Counted from the first letter of the stretch, positions 1 through 7,173 are shown. The stretch is DNA of 9,811 nucleotides from Methanobacteriota archaeon (GCA_018623995.1 JAAZUV010000043.1:1-9811), one strand, 5' to 3'. Notes: generated from the sequence alone by a model not told the origin. Translations and numbers: made by a program.

Positions 1-2541
1 ACCAACCAAGAGCTCACCGTTGACATCAAGCGTGCATGTCCTGAAATCCAGGCTTCTCTCGCTGATGACGCAGTTGATGAGGACAGTGGTGCATACACCT
101 TCTCCTTGACCAACCTTGCAGATGACGTCCAAGACGATGAGGCAACTCTCACATGGACTGTTACTGAAGGAACAACCGTTGCTCACAGCAACGTCTTGGT
201 CGACTGGGACAAGAACGGTCACACCGTTACCATCACACCTCTCGCTGACCAGTTCGGTACAGTTGAGTTCGAGTTCATCGTTACGGACAGCCACGGCTTG
301 ACCGATACGAAGAACATGACCTTGACCGTCAACAACATCAACGACAAGCCAGTGATCTGTAACACAGAGCGTGCTGACTGTATGCCAGTCTTCTCCGAAG
401 ATGTCTCATACACGAACATCGTTCCTGAAGGATTCGGCAGTGTCTCCAAGTTCCTTGGTGACATCTCCAACGCAAGCAAGTCGTACATCCGTGACATGGA
501 CAACGAGCAGAGCCCTGTTCGTCAAGTCTACACTTGGGGTGCATCCGTACCTGCTGACTGTGTTGCATTCGGTGTCTCCGTTACTGCAAACGAGTTGACC
601 ATCACAGAGAACACCGCCAACGAGCTTGGTGGTACCTGTACTGTCACACTCACACTCAGTGACGATGGTGCAGAAAACCAGGATGCTGACGCATTCACCG
701 TTGACTTCTCTGTCAGCCCAGTGAATGACGCTCCAGTCGTCCTCGACTGGGATGTATCGACTGGTGCAGTTGTTACTGCAGCAAACGGATCGACTCCAGT
801 TGCTCCTTGGTCCATCAGCCTCATGGAAGATGACACCAACACGAACAACTTGACCTACGATTTGTCCGCTGTCAAGTACGACATCGACCACCAACCTGGT
901 GACCTAACCTGGACTGTTGAATCAACCGACCAGTGTACGTACGAGAACTACTTCAGCACGGAAATTGTTGGAGACAACCTCGTCTTTACACTCGTTCCTG
1001 ATGCAACAACCACCGCTAACGCTTGGGAAATCGACTACTTGAACAACAACGGTATCCACCAAATTGGACCAAGTGGATCTGACTTCTGTCAAATCCGCCT
1101 CGTCCTCAAGGACACCGCTACTGCACCAAGTTACGTGCCAAACTACGACCCGTCTGTCATGCCAATTGCCAACTACCAGCAAGGTGTTGCAACGCAAGAG
1201 ATCGGTGTCCGTGTTGAAAACGTTCGAGAACTCGTCGCTGACTACTACTTCGATGACGTCGTCGGATTCGACTTCCAAGGCATCAACAACGTCCTCACTG
1301 GTACCTACGTACCTGTTGAAGTCAATGTCGGTGCTGGTGGAGACCAAGGTCCGTACACCTACGACCACATGCTCGCTGTAACCTTCCACACCAGTGGAGG
1401 CCACGGTGAAGCTGAGAACGTCATGTACGTCACACCTCCAGAATGGGGCGAGACCATCACCATCAAGGAATACGTCTACATTGTCGACAACGGCAACGGT
1501 GACACACCTTACATTTGGGTTGAGATGGATGTCCTCACCTGTCTTGACGCAGAGTGTGACATGACGAAGTCTCCTGCACAGCGCTTCCAGACCGACGATC
1601 CAACATCCCACATCAACTACGGTGGCGGTGTTGTTGGTGACCAATGGTCCAAGCCTGGTGCATACGGTGACGATGGAATGAAGGAGTCGCAACGCCGACC
1701 ACTTCTCCAAGACAGTGACTGGTGTAACAACGTCATGTTCTCCAACGCATCCGCTGTTGGAAGCGACGCTGGTATCCCAACCACCTGTAACCATGCGAAC
1801 AAGCCATCTGAGGACTTCCTCAACAGTGGTGACAAGCTGCCATCCGTTGTACAACTCGGTGGCGGAGTTGGATCTGTTCCATCGTTCGCACCAAGCATCG
1901 TCGTCGTAGCCCTTGCTGGCTTCTTCGTCACTGCTCTTGCAATGGCAAGCCGCCGTGAAGAAGAAGACGAAGAAGAAGAAGACTCCCGACGCATCGTCGA
2001 GGACGAAATGGCTGTCAGCCCAGTTATCGCTACCATCCTCATGGTCGCTATCACTGTCGTCCTTTCTGGTGTCATCTATGTCTGGGCTTCTTCCCTCGCT
2101 GAGACTGGTAAGTTGGGTGTTCCTCGAGTTACGTTTGACATCGAGAACAAGGAACTTGGTACTGCAGATGGATACTGGGCAATCACAGTTGATCAAACCG
2201 AAGCTGAATTGGCTACAGCGGCTGTTACTGTAACAGTCCTCTACACCAACTCAGATGGTGTCCGAACATCGTACGCAACATTGCTCTCAAACACAAGCAA
2301 CGTCTATGGATTCGATCCATCGAACAGCGATGCGTTTGTGACATTCGTTGACAAGGTCGAGAACCAAGGTAGTTTCAAGGAATCTACCTTCGGAATTGGA
2401 GACCAAATCTTCGTACGAACTCACGCCCCTGATGGTCAGTCGCTTACGGATGCTACCATCCGTATCACGTACCAACCAGGACCAGGTGAAGGATCCGTCA
2501 TCAAGACGTACCAAGACCTTGAGTTCAACAAGATCGTCTGA
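1..2541 (+). CDS. Large cadherin/Ig-like surface protein fused to a C-terminal archaeal type IV pilin module (5' partial)
   Basis: The reading frame is open from base 1 and codes for 846 residues, so the N-terminus and signal peptide lie outside the window. Residues about 1-120 and 120-247 look like tandem cadherin/Ig-like beta domains. They are rich in D, T and V, and domain borders carry the N-D-x-P linker (NINDKPV near 113, VNDAPV near 241). Several Cys pairs between 120 and 600 suggest disulfides and an extracellular location. Residues about 628-650 form a hydrophobic anchor (APSIVVVALAGFFVTALAMA). A short cytoplasmic-type loop, RR then E/D-rich then RR, follows at 649-669. Residue 670 begins MAVSPVIATILMVAITVV, the classic archaeal pilin/DUF1628 helix, followed by a beta-rich domain of about 150 residues to the stop. 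Codon choice is strongly skewed to GTC, ACC, AAC and GAC, which suggests high expression. The likely role is an adhesin or cell-surface fibre. The surface location is well supported; the ligand is unknown. Confidence 0.85.
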   Translation, partial: TNQELTVDIKRACPEIQASLADDAVDEDSGAYTFSLTNLADDVQDDEATLTWTVTEGTTVAHSNVLVDWDKNGHTVTITPLADQFGTVEFEFIVTDSHGLTDTKNMTLTVNNINDKPVICNTERADCMPVFSEDVSYTNIVPEGFGSVSKFLGDISNASKSYIRDMDNEQSPVRQVYTWGASVPADCVAFGVSVTANELTITENTANELGGTCTVTLTLSDDGAENQDADAFTVDFSVSPVNDAPVVLDWDVSTGAVVTAANGSTPVAPWSISLMEDDTNTNNLTYDLSAVKYDIDHQPGDLTWTVESTDQCTYENYFSTEIVGDNLVFTLVPDATTTANAWEIDYLNNNGIHQIGPSGSDFCQIRLVLKDTATAPSYVPNYDPSVMPIANYQQGVATQEIGVRVENVRELVADYYFDDVVGFDFQGINNVLTGTYVPVEVNVGAGGDQGPYTYDHMLAVTFHTSGGHGEAENVMYVTPPEWGETITIKEYVYIVDNGNGDTPYIWVEMDVLTCLDAECDMTKSPAQRFQTDDPTSHINYGGGVVGDQWSKPGAYGDDGMKESQRRPLLQDSDWCNNVMFSNASAVGSDAGIPTTCNHANKPSEDFLNSGDKLPSVVQLGGGVGSVPSFAPSIVVVALAGFFVTALAMASRREEEDEEEEDSRRIVEDEMAVSPVIATILMVAITVVLSGVIYVWASSLAETGKLGVPRVTFDIENKELGTADGYWAITVDQTEAELATAAVTVTVLYTNSDGVRTSYATLLSNTSNVYGFDPSNSDAFVTFVDKVENQGSFKESTFGIGDQIFVRTHAPDGQSLTDATIRITYQPGPGEGSVIKTYQDLEFNKIV
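1957..1983 (+). repeat. GAA/GAC codon tract coding for an acidic hinge
   Basis: Nine consecutive acidic codons, read as EEEDEEEED, form a near-perfect GAA microsatellite. It sits between the membrane anchor and the pilin helix and is flanked by RR pairs. Slippage by whole codons would change hinge length without breaking the frame. Confidence 0.7.
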
Positions 2542-2569
2542 AGTTCAGGAACGACTGAGAACAGTTGAT

Positions 2570-2597
2570 GGGCCGGTGGCCTTGCCGCCACCGGCCC
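2570..2597 (+). terminator. GC-rich hairpin after the adhesin gene
   Basis: GGGCCGGTGGC at 2570-2580 pairs perfectly with GCCACCGGCCC at 2587-2597 around a 6-base loop. An extra T-A pair (2569/2598) makes 12 bp. It lies 28 bases after the adhesin stop. Only a weak pyrimidine run (AATCTTCT) follows, so it may act as a 3'-end stabiliser rather than a classic oligo-T terminator. Confidence 0.6.
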
Positions 2598-2630
2598 AAT
2601 CTTCTGGTACCAAGCGAATGCTGTTAAGCA

Positions 2631-2634
2631 GGAG
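2631..2634 (+). promoter_or_regulatory. Ribosome binding site of the HAD phosphatase gene
   Basis: GGAG lies 9 bases before ATG 2644 but directly touches ATG 2635, which is too close to use. This spacing favours 2644 as the start. A further in-frame ATG at 2650 is also possible. Confidence 0.55.
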
Positions 2635-2643
2635 ATGCTAGCA

Positions 2644-3330
2644 ATGGCTATGTCTACTACTTGCAAATGCGTTGTCTTTGATTGCGATGGTGTCCTCGTG
2701 GACTCAGTGAGTTCATGGAAGACGTTGCATGACGGCTTTGGAACGGACAACAGTAAGAATCTCTCACGATTCATTGCTGGCGAACTCACCGACGTTGAGT
2801 TCATGCGTTCGGACATTGCTATGTGGAAAGCGATTCAAGATCCGATTCACAAGGACGAGCTGTTCCGAATGTATTCGGGCGTATCTTTGATGAAGGGTGC
2901 TCGAGAAACGGTCCAAGCCCTGCAGGATGCCGGTGTTTACGTGGCTATTGTGAGTGCTGGCGTTGATCTGTTCGTAAGCAGCATTGCTGCTATGCTCAAA
3001 GTGGACGATTGGATTGCCAACGGCTTCGAATTCGATGCTGATGGATTCCTTACCGATGATGGCATTTGTCGTCTTCATGCGAGTGGCAAAGGCGACGTGA
3101 TCAATCGATTGATGCAGATGCATGGGTTCAAACCAGAAGAGGTTGTTTCGGTAGGAGATTCAGAAATGGATCTCTCGATGATGGTCCCTGGTAGTGGATT
3201 CATTGGTTTCAATCCTAGCCGTGAATCATCGCTCAATGCTTTCACAGAAGCTGGCGTACCCATTGTAAAGGAGAAGAATCTCTCGAAAATTCTCGAACAC
3301 ATTGCCCTGCCTTCAAGCGAAGGGAATTGA
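2644..3330 (+). CDS. HAD-superfamily phosphatase, phosphoserine phosphatase-like
   Basis: This is a 228-residue cytosolic hydrolase of the haloacid dehalogenase superfamily. All four motifs are present. Motif I is FDCDGVLVD with nucleophile D13 and acid/base D15. Motif II is VAIVSAG with S104. Motif III is K149 in ASGKGD. Motif IV is SVGDSEMDLSMM with D172 and D176, which bind Mg2+. The helical insert after motif I (about 21-85) acts as a C1-type cap. Size and layout resemble SerB-type phosphatases that release serine from phosphoserine, but the substrate cannot be read from the sequence; another small phosphomonoester is possible. The start at 2644 was chosen from the GGAG spacing. It follows the adhesin by about 100 bases with a hairpin between, so it is probably transcribed separately. 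Its last 18 bases overlap the end of the convergent polymerase gene. Confidence 0.88.
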   Translation: MAMSTTCKCVVFDCDGVLVDSVSSWKTLHDGFGTDNSKNLSRFIAGELTDVEFMRSDIAMWKAIQDPIHKDELFRMYSGVSLMKGARETVQALQDAGVYVAIVSAGVDLFVSSIAAMLKVDDWIANGFEFDADGFLTDDGICRLHASGKGDVINRLMQMHGFKPEEVVSVGDSEMDLSMMVPGSGFIGFNPSRESSLNAFTEAGVPIVKEKNLSKILEHIALPSSEGN

Positions 3331-4893
3331 TGTCGATTTGTGCGATTGCAAGTTCACGATTGTAAGCATACATGGTTTCGGTTGGAATCCGAGCATTTTC
3401 TGATAAGATGTTTGATCCTGCCACGTGGATGAACACACAAGTGTTGTTCCTCTGAAATCCAAACAAGCATGACCGTGGACGTGTCCTGTAACAAAAATGT
3501 CTGGAACTTCACGTATGACGAGCCCGTCTTCAAGTTCTGGAGATAATGGCGTCTTACCCCCCCATTGTGGGGCTAAATGGCGCCTTCTGAGCATCTGCCT
3601 CATCGCTTCAACTGGTTCAGAATAGGTGACTGTCCGTAAACCAGCCACGAAGTCATCGATTGATTTACCATGATAGGAGAGAAGACGTACATCATGCAAT
3701 GAGAAATCACAAGGGTTTCCAACAAAGGTCGTTTTGTTGTAATCTTGCTGAATGTCCTTCTCAAACGTTGGCTGCGGTTCTGCTGGTCGAACTGCATCGT
3801 GGTTGCCTGGAAGCATGACACACTCAACCCAATCCGGTAGAAGCTCTAACAATCTTGCAAATTCACTGTATTGTCCAAACAAATCGGTGATTGCGAGTTC
3901 CTTGTCTTGACCAGGATAAATTCCTACACCATCGACACAGTCCCCACTCAAAATGAGATACTTGATGGTCTTTGCAAGTGGGTCTGTGTGAAACCATCGA
4001 ACCATCTTGTGCCATTGTGCTTCAAGGAACGTCTTCGAACCTACGTGAATATCAGACAAGAATGCTACACTCACTCCAATATGTGCGCTCTTCTTTTCGT
4101 GTCGATCTTTCATCGGGAAAAACAAATCATCAACATAGAAGATGTCCCCTGTCTGTGAAAACGAACCGCTGACTCCAAGCACATCGTCAGGCATCAATCC
4201 AGCTTCAACAACTTGCTCATGCATCCGATCACGATCATCACCTTGACGAATGGTGAGCAAACAATTCATTTCTCCCGTTTCATCTTCAAGTCCAAACATG
4301 AGATGACCGTTCTTTGTATGACGGGGTTCATTGACCAATCCTATCGCTACAGCAAGGTTCTCGTAGCCTTGGTATCGTCGATACTCAACATTAAGTCGTC
4401 CAATTTCCTGTGGTTTTCTTGGTAGCCTTGAATTCTTAACAATCATTTTCCGGATACTATCCAAACGATCATTGAAACATGCTTGAATGTGTCCCATTTT
4501 ACCTTCAGTCGTGCTGTTCCCTGTGATATCGTAGTGGACCAAAATGTCATTGTCAACATCAGTTGCAATGCCCGAAAAATCTCTTTCTTTCCAATCGGGG
4601 AGATTGTTTCTGTACTGAATTTGAACAGGTTCTCGTTCTTTGATAGGTGCTATGGTACGCCCGATTGACACGGCTGGTTTTTCAGCATCTGCAGAACCTT
4701 TTGGTATTGCTTCTTGAATCATTTTGTCGAGTAACTCTACCGATAGCATCCCTCGTTCAAACCCTACACTTGATGCTTGGTTCAACACCTTCATCGGGTC
4801 GCCGAGTGAAAGCAATTTCTCTTTGACACCCGTGGTAACAAGTATTCCACGTTTCATCAATTCCTGCGAAATCACACCCCATTCCGCAGTCAT
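3313..4893 (-). CDS. polB: DNA polymerase D (Pol II) small subunit DP1, 3'-5' exonuclease
   Basis: DP1 is the proofreading subunit of the archaeal replicative polymerase D and partners the large subunit DP2, which is not in this window. The product has 526 residues from ATG 4893. An N-terminal helical region (about 1-65) leads to a variable linker, then an OB-fold (about 165-260, with LMFGLEDETGEMNCLL), then a calcineurin-like phosphoesterase domain (about 270-520). The metal-binding motifs are intact: SDIHVGS (D281, H283), GDCVDG (D318), GNHDAVR (N364, H365), YHGKS (H408) and GHVHGH (H471, H473). The nuclease should therefore be active. The start is uncertain. No clear Shine-Dalgarno site precedes ATG 4893, and TTG 4920 and GTG 4917 are in frame just after an in-frame stop. 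The gene lies 39 bases (or 12) downstream of the cinA-type gene on the same strand, so the two probably form one transcript. Confidence 0.95.
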   Translation of the reverse strand: MTAEWGVISQELMKRGILVTTGVKEKLLSLGDPMKVLNQASSVGFERGMLSVELLDKMIQEAIPKGSADAEKPAVSIGRTIAPIKEREPVQIQYRNNLPDWKERDFSGIATDVDNDILVHYDITGNSTTEGKMGHIQACFNDRLDSIRKMIVKNSRLPRKPQEIGRLNVEYRRYQGYENLAVAIGLVNEPRHTKNGHLMFGLEDETGEMNCLLTIRQGDDRDRMHEQVVEAGLMPDDVLGVSGSFSQTGDIFYVDDLFFPMKDRHEKKSAHIGVSVAFLSDIHVGSKTFLEAQWHKMVRWFHTDPLAKTIKYLILSGDCVDGVGIYPGQDKELAITDLFGQYSEFARLLELLPDWVECVMLPGNHDAVRPAEPQPTFEKDIQQDYNKTTFVGNPCDFSLHDVRLLSYHGKSIDDFVAGLRTVTYSEPVEAMRQMLRRRHLAPQWGGKTPLSPELEDGLVIREVPDIFVTGHVHGHACLDFRGTTLVCSSTWQDQTSYQKMLGFQPKPCMLTIVNLQSHKSTSIPFA

Positions 4894-4932
4894 GATTGGC
4901 AATGGGGGGCGACCCACCAAAAGGCTTCATGT

Positions 4933-5655
4933 TCATTCGTTTGCTGAATCACTTGACCATTCAACATCCGTTCCAAGATTTGACTCGGAATTGTCAGCAG
5001 AATCTCCCGACCAGGACTGGGCTTGCCATTCTGCAGATTGTGCTGCCGCCGCCGCTCTTTTGTTACGTTCAATCTCTTCTAGTGCCTTGAGTCTGGCTTG
5101 CTCTTCGCGTTGTTTTATCTCGTCCTTGAGCGTTTGTTCTGCAAGTTCCATCGCTTGGTCCCAGTGACGAATGGCTGTAAGTAGGGCGAAATGCACGAAG
5201 CCTTGTTTGTTCTCTTGGCGATTTCCACCGATTTGAGTTGCCTCTGCAATTGCCCATGTCCGCGATGCAATACCGACGTAAACGAATCCAACCTTCTTCT
5301 TGGTGCCATCGTTGTTTGGGCCTGCTATTCCAGTGATCGATATTGCAATATCTGCATTGGCTCGAGCGAGTGCACCCTGTGCCATCTGAATCGCAACCTC
5401 CGCAGACACTGCTCCTCGCTTTTCGAGTGTTTTTGGATCCACATTCAATTCACGAATTTTGGCATCATAGGAGTACGTCACCCAGGATTGATTGAACCAC
5501 TTGCTTGCTCCAGCGATATCGGTGAGTGTACTTGCCAGTAAGCCACCGGTGCAAGATTCGGCAATGGTGATTGTGTATCCGTCCTTGAGACGGCGAACCA
5601 ACCGGGCCGCAGCGGCTTGTGCCTCTTCGTCCATTGATTCGTCGTGAATCCACAT
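4933..5655 (-). CDS. pncC: CinA C-terminal-domain protein, NMN deamidase (PncC) type, with a charged C-terminal tail
   Basis: This 240-residue protein has only the CinA C-terminal domain (about 12-170), the family that deamidates nicotinamide mononucleotide to nicotinate mononucleotide in pyridine nucleotide recycling. Visible motifs are AESCTGGLLAS (catalytic-type S34), VTYSYDAK (Y61, K66), RGAVS, SITGIAGP and the GGNR segment with R146. The usual domain is about 160 residues. Here a further 70 residues follow: a Lys/Glu/Gln/Ala-rich helix likely to form a coiled coil (about 168-205), then a Ser/Asp/Trp-rich acidic tail. The N-terminal MoCF-like domain of full-length CinA is absent. The start is ATG 5655, with ATG 5634 as an alternative; neither has a clear Shine-Dalgarno site, so translation may be nearly leaderless. 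It lies directly upstream of the DP1 gene on the same strand. Confidence 0.92.
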   Translation of the reverse strand: MWIHDESMDEEAQAAAARLVRRLKDGYTITIAESCTGGLLASTLTDIAGASKWFNQSWVTYSYDAKIRELNVDPKTLEKRGAVSAEVAIQMAQGALARANADIAISITGIAGPNNDGTKKKVGFVYVGIASRTWAIAEATQIGGNRQENKQGFVHFALLTAIRHWDQAMELAEQTLKDEIKQREEQARLKALEEIERNKRAAAAAQSAEWQAQSWSGDSADNSESNLGTDVEWSSDSANE

Positions 5656-5684
5656 CGGTTTTGAGGTTATTGCATTGCCAAGCG

Positions 5685-5693
5685 TTTCAAATA
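5685..5693. promoter_or_regulatory. Candidate TATA element between tRNA-Val and cinA
   Basis: TTTCAAATA is the most AT-rich stretch in the divergent gap. Its centre (5689) lies 26 bases before the tRNA 5' end, the usual archaeal TATA position. It also lies 34 bases before the cinA-type ATG on the other strand, which would give a very short leader. The match to the archaeal consensus is imperfect. Confidence 0.35.
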
Positions 5694-5714
5694 CGTCACC
5701 AACGACGGAAGGTT

Positions 5715-5788
5715 GGGTCTGTGGTCTAGGGGTTTATGACGTCGCCCTTACAAGGCGAAGATCGAGGGTTCAATTCCCTCCGGACCCA
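5715..5788 (+). tRNA. tRNA-Val (anticodon TAC)
   Basis: A full 74-base cloverleaf folds without an intron. The acceptor stem is GGGTCTG (5715-5721) with CGGACCC (5781-5787), including one T-G wobble pair, and the discriminator is A5788. The D arm runs from GTCT to TGAC, with three good pairs and a T-T mismatch at 13-22. The anticodon stem TCGCC/GGCGA is perfect, and its loop CTTACAA places TAC at 34-36, which reads Val GUA and by wobble GUG. The T arm is GAGGG/CCCTC with loop TTCAATT. No CCA is encoded; TTA follows. It is the only plus-strand gene among minus-strand neighbours. Confidence 0.95.
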
Positions 5789-6094
5789 TTACCATAGGTG
5801 TTCCTCAAGCGACGTATCATCGCTTGCCACGACCTTTGTAATTCCACTTTTCGAGCGAATTTCATCTGCATCTTGATCACCAGAAACGAGGAGCAAATGG
5901 ACGGCACGTCGCCATAATCCATCATCGGGAATTGAGTCCCGATGGTCAACGGCGACCAGTACGCCATCCAGTTCTGCAAACATTAGTGCTCCGAGGGCAT
6001 TCTGGAGTTCGTCCTGATGAAGCAAAATCCAACGGGCTCCTTTCATCTCTTCTCGAACATCATCGCCCAATCCAGAGAAGCGGACGATTTTCAT
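5789..6094 (-). CDS. Uncharacterised 101-residue protein coupled to aPelota
   Basis: I do not recognise this family. The start ATG 6094 lies 2 bases after the aPelota stop and has GGTG 5 bases upstream, inside the last aPelota codons. A GTG at 6100 would overlap the stop as GTGA. Such coupling argues for a real gene. The product (MKIVRFSGLGDD at its start) is soluble and acidic, with no signal peptide and no Cys. Hydrophobic strand-like segments (DGVLVAVDHRD near 44-54 and AVHLLLVSGD near 65-74) alternate with helical stretches, suggesting a small alpha/beta fold. Its stop codon directly abuts the 3' end of the opposite-strand tRNA. Being last in an operon with a ribosome-rescue factor hints at a translation-linked role, but that is only context. 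Confidence 0.6.
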   Translation of the reverse strand: MKIVRFSGLGDDVREEMKGARWILLHQDELQNALGALMFAELDGVLVAVDHRDSIPDDGLWRRAVHLLLVSGDQDADEIRSKSGITKVVASDDTSLEEHLW

Positions 6095-6096
6095 GT

Positions 6097-7161
6097 TCAC
6101 ACCATCTTGTAGCGAAGCAGAGCTACGACACCGCCCAATCCCATCAGTTGCTCACCTGCATCGTGTTCAGTTGAACATTGAACCAATTTTGCGCCAATAT
6201 CATCGAGACCACGAATCCATGTACTCAACATCACTCCATCAATTTCTGTTTCCTCATCGCGAAGCAAATCAATGGCGACAAGCAACGTTTCGATTGCCCC
6301 CTCTTCCATGGCACGAGCGAGGTTTTGCTGTCCGTAGGCGACTGCTCCGTTCGAACTGATTCTTGCCCACACTTCTTCCAGCAACTGCATTTCTTTGTTG
6401 ATGGCATAATTTTGCAAAAACTCGTTGGCCAAACCCTCTCGAATAATTTCATTCGCTCCTGCTCGGCCGGCCATTGATGTTGCAATCAATCGAAGCGTTC
6501 GTTCAGGTTCAATATCAAGAATGACTGATTTGAGTTTTTCACGAGCGTGACCAGGGCCGCAGAGAATCATTGGTAATTCGGTTGATGTTGCCGCAAGTAT
6601 CTCTTTTGCGACCTGCTTTTGGAAGGATTGCGCCACGCTTTCGCTTGTTCGAACATCGCCTCGCTTTCCTCCACCACGCATGGTCCATGTTGCGCCTTCA
6701 CGGAGTCCTCTTGATGTAATTTCAAAGAGAATGATTTCATCGTTTTCAACAACAACAACCGCAATGTTGCTCTTGTTCGAGGAATCAACTGCATCTTTGA
6801 GGAGCGTTGCATCGAAATCAGGAAATGGTTCGTTTGCAGTTAACTCAATGTCATCTCCCACCCCGATGAGGTGTGTATGATGCGATCCGATGTCCATCGG
6901 AGCTTGTACAATTGTTCCATGAACACGAAGGATGTCTGAGTAGGACTGATACTCTGTTGATAGAATTCGTAATTCAATCCACATTTTCTTTCGTTCAGCG
7001 GCTTTTGCTCGAGAACCGGATTCTGCTGTTGTTGTATCACGACGCTCTCCGAGCATAGCGAGATGACGCCCATTGCTCGCGAGTCGAGCAAGGACCCACA
7101 AGTCATCTTCAGATTCAATCCGAAGTTTCCAATGGTCCTCGCTCTGATTGAGAATATGCAT
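6097..7161 (-). CDS. pelA: aPelota (Dom34), ribosome-rescue factor
   Basis: aPelota recognises stalled archaeal ribosomes with an empty or blocked A site. With aEF1A and ABCE1 it splits them for rescue and mRNA surveillance. The 354-residue product fits the usual archaeal size. The N-terminal Sm-like domain (about 1-125) contains LWVLARLASNG, the Arg/Lys-rich RAKAAERKK segment and RVHGTIVQAP. The central eRF1-2-like domain (about 130-235) has IAVVVVENDEIILFEI and MRGGGKR but no GGQ motif, as expected for Pelota rather than aRF1. The C-terminal eRF1-3-like domain (about 236-354) has YGQQNLARAMEEGAIETLL and the closing GLGGVVALLRYK. ATG 7161 is 6 bases after the stop of the formate ligase gene and has a strong GGGTGA site. 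It is the middle gene of a tight three-gene unit. Confidence 0.95.
   Translation of the reverse strand: MHILNQSEDHWKLRIESEDDLWVLARLASNGRHLAMLGERRDTTTAESGSRAKAAERKKMWIELRILSTEYQSYSDILRVHGTIVQAPMDIGSHHTHLIGVGDDIELTANEPFPDFDATLLKDAVDSSNKSNIAVVVVENDEIILFEITSRGLREGATWTMRGGGKRGDVRTSESVAQSFQKQVAKEILAATSTELPMILCGPGHAREKLKSVILDIEPERTLRLIATSMAGRAGANEIIREGLANEFLQNYAINKEMQLLEEVWARISSNGAVAYGQQNLARAMEEGAIETLLVAIDLLRDEETEIDGVMLSTWIRGLDDIGAKLVQCSTEHDAGEQLMGLGGVVALLRYKMV
6100..6103 (-). promoter_or_regulatory. Ribosome binding site of the 101-residue ORF
   Basis: GGTG (minus strand) lies 5 bases before ATG 6094 and within the last codons of aPelota. It decides in favour of ATG 6094 over the overlapping GTG 6100. 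Confidence 0.5.
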
Positions 7162-7167
7162 CGATGT

Positions 7168-7173
7168 TCACCC
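7168..7173 (-). promoter_or_regulatory. Ribosome binding site of aPelota overlapping the fhs stop
   Basis: GGGTGA on the minus strand lies 6 bases before ATG 7161. Its TGA is itself the stop codon of the upstream ligase gene, so termination and reinitiation are probably coupled. It fixes the aPelota start. Confidence 0.75.

Noticed and set aside
106..108. TTG as the start of the adhesin gene
   Set aside because: The frame is open with the same protein character back to base 1, and a complete surface protein would need a signal peptide, which is absent here. The gene simply runs off the window.
922..2196. A 424-codon minus-strand open frame opposite the adhesin, with another from 406 to 894 in the same register
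   Set aside because: It is in exact codon register with the sense gene. It stays open only because the sense gene rarely uses TTA, CTA and TCA. The translation has no domain or sensible composition.
5715..5788. tRNA-Val as an integration site for a mobile element
   Set aside because: No integrase, no duplicated tRNA 3' end and no foreign genes are visible nearby; both sides carry core archaeal genes.
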